DNA from: Chryseobacterium gleum
Lineage (GTDB): Bacteria; Bacteroidota; Bacteroidia; Flavobacteriales_D; Crocinitomicaceae
Direction: 5' to 3'
Length of the DNA: 32,379 nucleotides
NCBI GenBank assembly: GCA_945902775.1
Contig: CAMDMY010000027.1
Coordinates: forward strand, 1 to 32,379
Shown piece by piece: positions 7,578-15,800 of this stretch. Position 1 is the stretch's first letter; every line of letters starts with the position of its first letter. The notes under the pieces were generated by a model. That model did not search any database and was not told the DNA's origin. It worked only from the letters and a program-made list of their open reading frames with translations. A program made the position numbers and the translations under genes.

Positions 7578-8807
7578 ATGAATAAAATAAAGCTTGGAAT
7601 TATTAGAGAAGGTAAAGTTCCGCCAGATAAGCGAGTTCCACTTTCTCCTAAGCAATGTAAAATTGTTCAGTCCAAATTTCCAAATGTTGAAGTTATTGTT
7701 CAGCCAAGCCCTATCCGTGCCTTTAAAGATGCAGAATATGTAGCTGAGGGTATTACACTAAGTGAAGATTTAACTTCTTGTGATATTATTATGGGTGTTA
7801 AGGAGGTGAATATTAGTGATTTAATTCCAAATAAAAAGTTTTTATTCTTTTCTCATACAATTAAAAAGCAAGTTTATAATAGAAAGTTGTTATTGTCATT
7901 GTTAGAGAAAAAAATACAAATGATTGATTATGAGGTTTTAAAAGATAAGACGAATAAGCGATTAATTGGTTTTGGACGTTATGCCGGTATAGTTGGATGT
8001 TACAACGGCTTCAGAACATTTGGATTAAAACACACTCTTTTTTCAATCAAAGAAGCGAATAAATGTGTTGATAGGAGGGAAGTTGAAGAGGAATTAAAAA
8101 AAGTAGTTCTTCCTATCGATACTAAAATTGTTGTTACTGGATTTGGAAGAGTTGGACATGGGGCAAGAGAGATTCTAGACCTTTTACCAATTAAAGAAGT
8201 TTCTCCTGAAGAATTTTTAAATCAAACATTTGATTCTCCTGTTTATACTCAGTTAGAAGTAGAAGATTATTTCGGTAGAAAAGACGGAGCTGATTTTAAT
8301 AAAAAAGAATTTTATTCGTCTCCTGAAATTTATAAATCAACATTTTCTCGTTATTCGAAAGTTGCTAGTATGTACGTTGCTTGTCACTTTTGGAATAATT
8401 CTTCACCTTATATTTTAACGAAAGAGGAATTAAAAGCTTCCGATTGTAAATTATCTGTTGTAGCAGATATTTCATGTGATATAGATGAGCCGATTGGTTG
8501 CACTATTCGTCCAAGTAAAATTACTGATCCTATCTATGGTTATAATCCAATTACTGGTGAAGAAGAAGATTATATGAAAGATGGTGTAATTGCAGTTATG
8601 GCAGTTGATAATTTGCCTTGTGAATTACCATTAGACGCTTCTCAAGATTTTGGAAATGAAATGATTAAATACATACTTCCAGCATTATTTGGAGAAGATC
8701 CTGACGATATTATAGGAAGAGCAAGTGAAACAAATTTACAAGGGAAATTAAACCCACTTTTTGAATATTTAAGAGATTACGTGGAAGGGGAAACTCATAA
8801 AGCATAA
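7578..8807 (+). CDS. Alanine dehydrogenase/saccharopine dehydrogenase-like NAD(P)-dependent oxidoreductase
   Basis: The 409-residue protein belongs to the AlaDH/PNT and lysine-forming saccharopine dehydrogenase superfamily, which reductively aminates 2-oxo acids. The N-terminal catalytic motif EGKVPPDKRVPLSP (11-24), Lys75 in GVKEV and His93 in FSHT correspond to the usual catalytic Lys and His. The Rossmann glycine motif GFGRVG lies at 188-193. The C-terminal ADISCDIDEPIGCT region resembles the lysine-ketoglutarate reductase half of LKR/SDH proteins. It sits 6 bp after the phosphatase gene and 3 bp before the transporter. Lysine-ketoglutarate reductase is one possibility; action on the keto acid made by the upstream genes is another. 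The exact substrate is unknown. Confidence 0.8.
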   Translation: MNKIKLGIIREGKVPPDKRVPLSPKQCKIVQSKFPNVEVIVQPSPIRAFKDAEYVAEGITLSEDLTSCDIIMGVKEVNISDLIPNKKFLFFSHTIKKQVYNRKLLLSLLEKKIQMIDYEVLKDKTNKRLIGFGRYAGIVGCYNGFRTFGLKHTLFSIKEANKCVDRREVEEELKKVVLPIDTKIVVTGFGRVGHGAREILDLLPIKEVSPEEFLNQTFDSPVYTQLEVEDYFGRKDGADFNKKEFYSSPEIYKSTFSRYSKVASMYVACHFWNNSSPYILTKEELKASDCKLSVVADISCDIDEPIGCTIRPSKITDPIYGYNPITGEEEDYMKDGVIAVMAVDNLPCELPLDASQDFGNEMIKYILPALFGEDPDDIIGRASETNLQGKLNPLFEYLRDYVEGETHKA

Positions 8808-8810
8808 TTT

Positions 8811-10175
8811 ATGGAGTCAAAAAAAATAGTAAAAGGAGACAAGAGAACAATTAGAGGTTGGGTTTTTTATGACTGGGCTAATTCTGTTTATAATTTAGTT
8901 GTTTCATCTGCTATTTTTCCTATTTTTTACGACACTATTACAAAAAAAAGATATGCTGAAAAAATAGGAGTTAAAGTTGAGGACTTAAAGGTTGGTCAAA
9001 CTATTTTAGTTGACTTTTTTGGAACTCAATTATCTTCTTCAGTGCTTTTTTCTTTTGTTTTAGCCTCCTCATTTATTGTTGTAGCTTGTTTGTCTCCACT
9101 TTTGTCAGGAGTTGCCGATTATACAGGTAGTAAGAAAAAGTTTCTAAAATTTTTCTGCTATTTGGGATCAATTTCTTGTATTTCATTGTTTTGGTTTAAT
9201 GAACTTCCTCTTGAACTAGGAATGTTATCTGTTTTTTTAGCGAGTATAGGTTTTTGGAATAGTTTAGTTTTTTACAATGCTTTTCTACCTGAAATTGCTG
9301 AAGTTGAAGATCATGATAAGATTTCTGCAAAAGGATTTATAATGGGATATTTTGGTTCAATGCTTCTTTTGATTATTTGTCTTGTGTGGATGCAAGTTTT
9401 TCATCAGCAAGCCAAGTTTTGTTTCCTTTTTGTTGGTCTATGGTGGTTAGGATTTAGTCAAATTACGTATAGAGCACTTCCTAATAATGTCTATGGAAAA
9501 AAACCAAAAGAAGGTAGTGTTTTTTGGAGAGGTTTTAAAGAATTGAAACTGGTTTTTAAAGAATTTAAAAAGACAAATAGATTGAAACGCTTTTTAATGT
9601 CTTTTTTCTTTTTTAATACTGGTGTTCAGACTGTTATGTTGATGGCGACAATTTTCGCAAACAAAGAAATTGATTGGCCAGCTGGGAGTGGTAATTCAGG
9701 CTTAATAATTGCTATTTTGTTAATCCAGATTTTAGGAGCTGCAGGTGCATTTATGATGTCTCGATTGTCAAATAAAATAGGAAATATAAAAACCTTAATT
9801 TTATCTGTAATTATTTGGGTTGGAATTTGTGTGATGGGTTATTTTGTTAAAACGCCTTTTGAATTTTACATTTTAGCTTCTTTGGTTGGATTAGTAATGG
9901 GGGGAGTTCAAGCAATTGCTCGTTCGACATATTCAAAATTTTTACCTGAAAATACTTCTGACCACGCAAGTTATTTCTCGTTTTATGATGTGACAGAAAA
10001 ATTAGGAATAGTATTAGGTCTTCTCTTTTTTGGTCTAATGGAAATGTTAACAGGATCTATTCGTTTTTCAATTATTTCGGTAGCTTTCTTTTTTGTTGTA
10101 GGTCTAATAATGTTATTTCGAATTCCTAAAGAGGAGGTCGAATTAGAATTACACGACGATTATATTCCAAAATAA
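8811..10175 (+). CDS. Major facilitator superfamily transporter, Atg22/UMF1 type
   Basis: The 454-residue protein has roughly twelve hydrophobic segments and opens with GWVFYDWANSVYNLVV (about residues 16-31), the signature of the UMF1/Atg22-like MFS group. A polar loop follows the first helix (about 43-75), and GVADYTGSKKKF is the usual MFS loop 2-3 motif. Fungal Atg22 exports amino acids from the vacuole; bacterial members are uncharacterised permeases. It is translated from the same tight operon as the four preceding enzymes, so export or import of a substrate or product of that pathway is a reasonable inference. Its cargo is not shown by sequence. Confidence 0.88.
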   Translation: MESKKIVKGDKRTIRGWVFYDWANSVYNLVVSSAIFPIFYDTITKKRYAEKIGVKVEDLKVGQTILVDFFGTQLSSSVLFSFVLASSFIVVACLSPLLSGVADYTGSKKKFLKFFCYLGSISCISLFWFNELPLELGMLSVFLASIGFWNSLVFYNAFLPEIAEVEDHDKISAKGFIMGYFGSMLLLIICLVWMQVFHQQAKFCFLFVGLWWLGFSQITYRALPNNVYGKKPKEGSVFWRGFKELKLVFKEFKKTNRLKRFLMSFFFFNTGVQTVMLMATIFANKEIDWPAGSGNSGLIIAILLIQILGAAGAFMMSRLSNKIGNIKTLILSVIIWVGICVMGYFVKTPFEFYILASLVGLVMGGVQAIARSTYSKFLPENTSDHASYFSFYDVTEKLGIVLGLLFFGLMEMLTGSIRFSIISVAFFFVVGLIMLFRIPKEEVELELHDDYIPK

Positions 10176-10177
10176 AG

Positions 10178-10294
10178 GTGAAAAAACTCTTTGATTTAAT
10201 CGTAAAAAAAACAAACGGTAGAATTACATATCATTTGATAGTTTACTTCTTAATGATCATAGTTATTTCAATTGCAGCAATAATATTCCTCTGA
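10178..10294 (+). CDS. Possible 38-residue single-pass membrane peptide
   Basis: A GTG at 10178, two bases after the transporter's stop, opens a 38-codon frame that ends at TGA 10292-10294. The peptide has a basic N-terminal half (MKKLFDLIVKKTNGR) and a continuous hydrophobic helix from about residue 18 to the end (YHLIVYFLMIIVISIAAIIFL), typical of membrane micro-proteins that accompany transporters. It fills the gap up to the operon terminator at 10301. There is no recognised family and no ATG before residue 26, so it remains a prediction. Confidence 0.45.
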   Translation: MKKLFDLIVKKTNGRITYHLIVYFLMIIVISIAAIIFL

Positions 10295-10300
10295 AAAAAC

Positions 10301-10328
10301 AAAAGCCTTAACAATCGTCAAGGCTTTT
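10301..10328. terminator. Bidirectional intrinsic terminator between the 4890 operon and gcvT
   Basis: AAAAGCCTT (10301-10309) and AAGGCTTTT (10320-10328) form a perfect 9-bp stem with a 10-nt loop. T-rich sequence follows on both strands, so it can end both the plus-strand operon and the minus-strand gcvT transcript. Confidence 0.85.
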
Positions 10329-10385
10329 CAAATTTTATTCATAAGTCTAAAATCTATTGTTTAATAGACTCATTTATAGTATAAA

Positions 10386-11468
10386 TTATTTTTTGTAAAA
10401 TGGAAGTTTAACAACTTTCGCTTTCACCCCTTTATCTCTAATTTCAACAAATATTTCAGAATCTAAAGCGGCATTTTCGACAGTAACATAACCTAGTCCA
10501 ATTCCTTTCTTCATGCTTGGTGACATAGTTCCAGAATTTACTTTACCGATAACAGTTCCTTCTGCATCAACGATAGGGTAGTCGTGTCTTGGAATACCTC
10601 TTTCTATCATTTCAAATGCAATAAGTTTACGAGTTACACCTTCTTCTTTTTGTTTTTTCAAAAATTCAGAATCAGTAAAATCTTTCGTGAATTTAGTAAT
10701 CCATCCCAATCCTGCTTCTAAAGGAGAAGTGGTGTCGTCAATATCGTTACCATATAAACAGAACCCCATTTCTAGTCTAAGCGTATCTCTAGCAGCTAAT
10801 CCTATTGGTTTAATGCCAAATTCTTTTCCAGCTTCAAATACTCTATCCCATACTTTTTCAGTATCCTTATTTTTTACATAAATCTCAAAACCACCCGAAC
10901 CAGTATATCCAGTTGCTGAAATCATTACATTTTCAACACCTGCAAATGTTCCGTATTGAAAAGTATAGTAAACCATATCTTTTAAGTTTACATCTGTCAA
11001 AGATTGCATTGCTTCAGCTGCCTTTGGACCTTGAATAGCTAATAAAGAATATTCATCTGAAAGGTTTTGCATTTCAACACCTAAGTCATTTAAAGAAGAA
11101 ATCCAATTCCAATCTTTTTCAATGTTTGATGCGTTTACAACGATAAAATATTCTTCAGCATTAACTCTGTAAATTATTAAATCATCAACAATTCCACCTT
11201 TACCGTTCGGCATGCAAGAATATTGTGCTTTACCATCTACTAGAACTGATGCATCGTTTGATGAAAATTTTTGAATTAAAGCCAAGGCGTTTGGTCCCTT
11301 TAAAAGAAATTCACCCATATGAGAAACATCAAATACACCTACAGCATTACGAACTGTTTCGTGTTCAACCGTTACCCCTTCATATTGAACAGGCATATTA
11401 AAACCAGCGAAAGGAACCATTTTCCCTCCTAACGCAATGTGTTTATCTACTAAAGCGATGTTTTTCAT
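10386..11468 (-). CDS. gcvT: Glycine cleavage system T protein (aminomethyltransferase)
   Basis: GcvT transfers the methylene group from the aminomethyl-lipoyl arm of the H protein to tetrahydrofolate and releases ammonia. The 360-residue product matches the family length. It shows [10 protein letters not shown] near the N terminus, VFDVSHMGE, the folate-binding Asp in [21 protein letters not shown], and the C-terminal barrel segment with [17 protein letters not shown]. The start is set at ATG 11468-11466 ([10 protein letters not shown]). A longer frame would begin at TTG 11489, but that TTG is part of a TAnnTTTG promoter element and family members begin at this Met. GcvH and GcvP are not in the window, so the system is dispersed, as is usual in this phylum. 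Confidence 0.96.
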   Translation of the reverse strand: MKNIALVDKHIALGGKMVPFAGFNMPVQYEGVTVEHETVRNAVGVFDVSHMGEFLLKGPNALALIQKFSSNDASVLVDGKAQYSCMPNGKGGIVDDLIIYRVNAEEYFIVVNASNIEKDWNWISSLNDLGVEMQNLSDEYSLLAIQGPKAAEAMQSLTDVNLKDMVYYTFQYGTFAGVENVMISATGYTGSGGFEIYVKNKDTEKVWDRVFEAGKEFGIKPIGLAARDTLRLEMGFCLYGNDIDDTTSPLEAGLGWITKFTKDFTDSEFLKKQKEEGVTRKLIAFEMIERGIPRHDYPIVDAEGTVIGKVNSGTMSPSMKKGIGLGYVTVENAALDSEIFVEIRDKGVKAKVVKLPFYKK

Positions 11469-11486
11469 TTTATTATTTTTAGAACC

Positions 11487-11494
11487 CAAATGTA
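11487..11494 (-). promoter_or_regulatory. -7 element TACATTTG of gcvT
   Basis: On the minus strand TACATTTG is an exact match to TAnnTTTG and lies 18 nt before the gcvT ATG, leaving a very short leader. No good TTG -33 element is visible at the expected distance, so only half of the promoter is supported. Confidence 0.5.
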
Positions 11495-11564
11495 AGAATT
11501 TTTTTTCACTTTTTTTTAGGGGTATTTATGTTTTCAGAACAATGTCAATGATTCTAAATTCTTA

Positions 11565-11600
11565 ACCTCAACCTCAACCTCAATCTCAACCTCTACCTCA
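11565..11600 (-). repeat. Tandem hexanucleotide array (TGAGGT)6 starting at a stop codon
   Basis: On the minus strand six consecutive hexamers read TGAGGT, AGAGGT, TGAGAT, TGAGGT, TGAGGT and TGAGGT. The first TGA (11600-11598) is the stop codon of the oxidoreductase gene. The array stays in frame, so further in-frame stops follow, ending with TAA at 11564. Confidence 0.9.
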
Positions 11601-12737
11601 ATCTAACAACTCAGCAACTTCTTTTCCTACTAATGATCCAATAGCAACACCCATACCACCCATTCTTACACCAATAGCAATGTTTGATGCAATTTTTTGA
11701 ATAATCGGCTTTTTAGTTTTTCCTACCCCCATAATTCCTGACCAAGTATAATCTATTTCAACAGGCGTATTGGGCATTATAACATTCATCAAAAGGTTTT
11801 TCAAAGCAGATTGAATTTGTGCAGTTTGTTCAAATTCAGTAGTTGTTTCACCTTCGAAATTTAAATTTCTCCCGCCACCTAAAAGTATTCGATTATGAAT
11901 GTTTCTAAAGTAATAATATCCTTGTTGATAATGGAATGTTCCTTTTAGTTTTAAATCATGAATAGGTTTTGTTATAATAACTTGAGCTCTTGCAGGTTGA
12001 ACGTCTTCATTTGGTAGAAATTGTTTAGCAAATCCATTTGTACAAATAGCGACTTTACCCGCTTTAAAATCACCTATGTTTGACTCTAAATAAACCGTGT
12101 TATTAGTTGATTCTATATTAGTTACTTCGATACCAAAAAGACATTTAATTCCTTTTTTAATGGCAAACTGATGAAATGTTTCAATCATTTTACCTGTGTC
12201 AATTTGGCCTTCTAATCGATTAAAGAAACTTGTGTTTACACCATTAAATCCAAAAGTAGAACTTACATTTGCGTCGATTGAATAAATATTTTTTTCTCCT
12301 GTAATTTCAAAAGATTTAGTATTTAAATAATCTAATTTTTCTGTTGTTAATTTAGCCTCTTTTTCTTCTTTGTTTGTTATTAAATCCCACGACCCATTTA
12401 TTTGTAAATCAAGGTTTTGAATTCCGATAATTGATTTTAAATTTTGCAATCCCTTCCAACGCATTTCAACTGTATTCCAAACATCATTTTCAGGAATATG
12501 TTTTAAATCATCTATTAGTTCAGTTGCACTTCCAAAACATGCAAAACCTGCATTTTTGCTACTTGCACCCGTCGGTAAAAAACCTCGCTCAACTAATAGT
12601 ACATTGGCATTGGGATTGTTATTTTTGAATTCTAATGCGCAATTATATCCTACTATTCCAGCACCTATTACTAGTAAATCAATTTCTTTAAAGTAAGTAT
12701 CTCTTTCCCAGTAACTTAATTGATTAATCTTTAGCAT
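11598..12737 (-). CDS. FAD-dependent oxidoreductase of the DAO (amino-acid oxidase) family
   Basis: The 379-residue protein has the dinucleotide-binding motif GAGIVG at 25-30, followed by the ribose-binding Glu in LLVERG, then GASSKNAGFACFG, the FAD-contacting segment of D-amino-acid/glycine oxidase-like enzymes. Near the C terminus it has GIMGVGKTKKPII and a second glycine-rich GVRMGGMGVAIGS that closes over FAD. Such enzymes oxidise the C-N bond of small amines or amino acids. No signal peptide is present. It is transcribed toward gcvT, and a link with glycine or sarcosine metabolism is possible but unproven. It could also be a tRNA-modifying MnmC-like domain, though the partner domain is absent. 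Confidence 0.85.
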   Translation of the reverse strand: MLKINQLSYWERDTYFKEIDLLVIGAGIVGYNCALEFKNNNPNANVLLVERGFLPTGASSKNAGFACFGSATELIDDLKHIPENDVWNTVEMRWKGLQNLKSIIGIQNLDLQINGSWDLITNKEEKEAKLTTEKLDYLNTKSFEITGEKNIYSIDANVSSTFGFNGVNTSFFNRLEGQIDTGKMIETFHQFAIKKGIKCLFGIEVTNIESTNNTVYLESNIGDFKAGKVAICTNGFAKQFLPNEDVQPARAQVIITKPIHDLKLKGTFHYQQGYYYFRNIHNRILLGGGRNLNFEGETTTEFEQTAQIQSALKNLLMNVIMPNTPVEIDYTWSGIMGVGKTKKPIIQKIASNIAIGVRMGGMGVAIGSLVGKEVAELLD

Positions 12738-12866
12738 GTTATTTGATTGTTTTCTAATTAATTTTTATCGATATTTGTAAGTATATGAGTTAAATATAGA
12801 ACTATTTACTCAATATTAAACCAAATCTGTAACTAGTTGTTCAGTTTTACGTTTAAAAATAATAAT

Positions 12867-15800
12867 ATGAAATTAATTTTATTTATAAGTATATTCTTTT
12901 TGTCATTTTTGGGATACTCTCAAGACTTGACTTATATGGTTTTTGGAAAAATAACCAACGAAGATACAAAGAAGCCTGAAGCTGGAGTAACTGTTTCTAT
13001 GGTAAGTGGAGGTAAGGTTGTAACTTCAGCAGTAACTCCATCTAATGGGAAATACAATTTAGTTTATGAAGGACAAATGAAAATGGATTTTGTTTTGACC
13101 TATTCAAAATCTGGATTTGTCTCAAAAAAAGTTGGATTTAATGGTTCTAAAATGAATCAAGAGGATATTCCTGCTGGAGCCGAATTTGCATTGCCAACTT
13201 TAGATATGGGGTTATTTACTGAAAGACCTAATGTTGATTTCTCATTTTTAAATTCTGAACAAGTAGCTTCTTTCTTTTGGGATGAAGCAAAAATGCAAAT
13301 TAATTTTGACCAAGCTTCGAGTTCTAGAACAAAGAAAAAAATTGAAGATTTATTGGCTGCTCAACCAGTAGCTTCAGGACCAAGTCCAGCTGATTTAAAG
13401 TACGATGAAGCTATCAAAAATGGAGATGCTTTATATAATCAAAAAAAATACAAAGAGGCATTAGCAGAATATGAAGAGGCTATTGTTCTAAAACCGAAAG
13501 AAAAAATTCCGTTAGCTAAAATTGCTGAGATTGATAAATTATTAAAAGCTCAACAAGCGGAGCAATCGGCAAATCAGCTTTTGGAAACAGAGTATAAAAA
13601 TTTGATTACTGCAGCTGATAATTTAAGAGATCAAAAAAAATATACTGAATCTATTTTAAAATATAATGAAGCAATCAAGAAGAAAGATGAGGCTTATCCG
13701 AAAGGTGAAATAACGAAATTGAACACTCTTCTTTCTGATCAAAAAGCAAAAGATGCTCAATTTGAAACACTTAAGAAAGATGGTTTAGCTTTAGCGACTT
13801 CTAAAAAATGGGCGGATGCAAAAACAAAGTTAGAAAGTGCATTAGCTATTAAACCAGATATTGCAACATCTGCAAAAATAAAAGAAATCGATGCTGAATT
13901 GGCGAAAGAATTAGCTGATAAAGCCAAAAATGAAAAATATAACTTAGCAATGACTTCTGGAGAGTCTTTTTTAGCGTCTGGAAAATTAGTTGAAGCGAAA
14001 GCAAAATTTATTGAAGCATCATTACTTGAACCTATTCAAGCTTTACCTAAAGAAAAAATTAAAGAAGTGACTGATTTAATTGCAAATCAGACTGCTAATA
14101 CTGCTAAGAAAGCAAAAATTGATAAATTGATTTTAGAAGGAACTGGATTAATGTCTAAAAATGAATTAGCTGGGGCAAAATTAATATTTGAAGAAGTTTT
14201 AAAAGAAGAGGTTGGAAATAGTGTTGCAACATCAAAAATTCAAGAAATTAATGTAAAGTTGGATGCTCAAAAAGGTAAAGCAGAAAAAGATGCTCAATTT
14301 GAAGCAATAAAAAAAGAAGGAATGACTTTAGCTCTAGCTAAAAAGTATCCTGAAGCGAAAGCAAAATTAGAACAAGCAATTGCAATCAAAGCTGATCCTG
14401 CAATTTCTCAAAAAATAATTGAAATTGATAATGCAATAAAGTCAAATCAATCTCAAGCTGTCATAGATGAGGAATATAAGAAATTAATTTCTGAAGCCTC
14501 AGCACTTGAATTGGCTAAGAATTACACTGGTGCTATTGCTAAATATAAAGAAGCAGGAGTTAAAAAAGCTTCAGAGACATTACCTAAAACTAAAATTGCT
14601 GAAATAGAAAAATTAATAGTTGCTTTAGCAAAAGGAGAAGCTAATAAAGGTCAAGCAGAAAAAAATGCTCAATTTGAAGCCTTAAAAAAAGAAGGTATGG
14701 CTCTTTTTACAGCTAAAAAGTATGCTGAATCAAAAATTAAGTTAGAAGAGGCTTTAGTTGTTAAACCAGATGCACTTGTTACGCAAAAAATACAAGAAAT
14801 TGATAACATTTTAAAAGGTTTAGATGCACAATCTACACTAGAAGAGGCATATAAGAAAATAATAGTTGAAGCTACAACTCTAGAATCTTCTAAAGATTAT
14901 GCAGGAGCTATTTCAAAATATAAAGAGGCAGGAATTAAAAAACCAGCAGAAGCATTGCCGAAAGCGAAAGTAGTAGAATTAGAAAAATTAAAGAAAGCGG
15001 AAGAAAGTTTAAATTTAGCAGAAGCACAAAAAAATGCAATGTATGATAAACATATTGCGGCTGGAACTAAAGATTTAAATGATAAAAAATATGAACTTGC
15101 TTTAACAGAATTTCAAAGCGCTTTAACTGTAAAACCAAACGACAATATTGCGCAAAATAAAATAGCTGAAGTAAAACAGTTGATGGATGATTTGTCAAAA
15201 GCAAATACTCAAAATTCAGAATTGAAGAAAACTATTGATAAATTGATGGTGGATGCTGACAAATTATTTAAGCAAGAAAAGTATATGGATGCTAAAGCTT
15301 TGTATGAGAAAGTTTTAAGTTTAGAGAGTGACAATAAATTGGCTTTAAGTAAAATTGCTGAATGTGATAAACTTGAGATTGCTAAAGGAGTTAGTCAAGG
15401 TGACACTGAATACAAAAAATTAGTTTCAGCAGCAGATAAAAAATTTAACGAAAAAAATTATTTAAAAGCTAAAGAGTATTATGAACGTGCTGTTGGTATA
15501 AGAAATACAGATCCTTATCCTAAACAAAAATTAGCAGAAATAGAAGGATTATTGAATCCAAAACCAGCAGTTGTCCAAGAGAATAAAACAACAGCATCTA
15601 ATGATGTAAATCTGGAACCTGAAAAGTTACAACCTTTAGGTATTCCCTATTCTAAGGATATCATTGCTGCGAAAGATGATCTTAAAAAAGCTGAAATAGC
15701 AAGGGAAACAGCAAGAAATAATGAGTTGAATAACGGTATTCAAAATGTAAATGATAGGGCTAGTGAACTTGGAAATGAAAAGCACGAAGAGCATTTAAAT

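Noticed and set aside
10350-10385. TCTATT/AATAGA hairpin just after gcvT as a second terminator
   Set aside because: The stem is only 6 bp and AT-only apart from one pair; the 10301-10328 hairpin explains termination better.
12837-12866. TTG start extending the TPR-like giant by ten residues
   Set aside because: The extension would push the signal peptide away from the N terminus; the ATG at 12867 gives a normal signal sequence.
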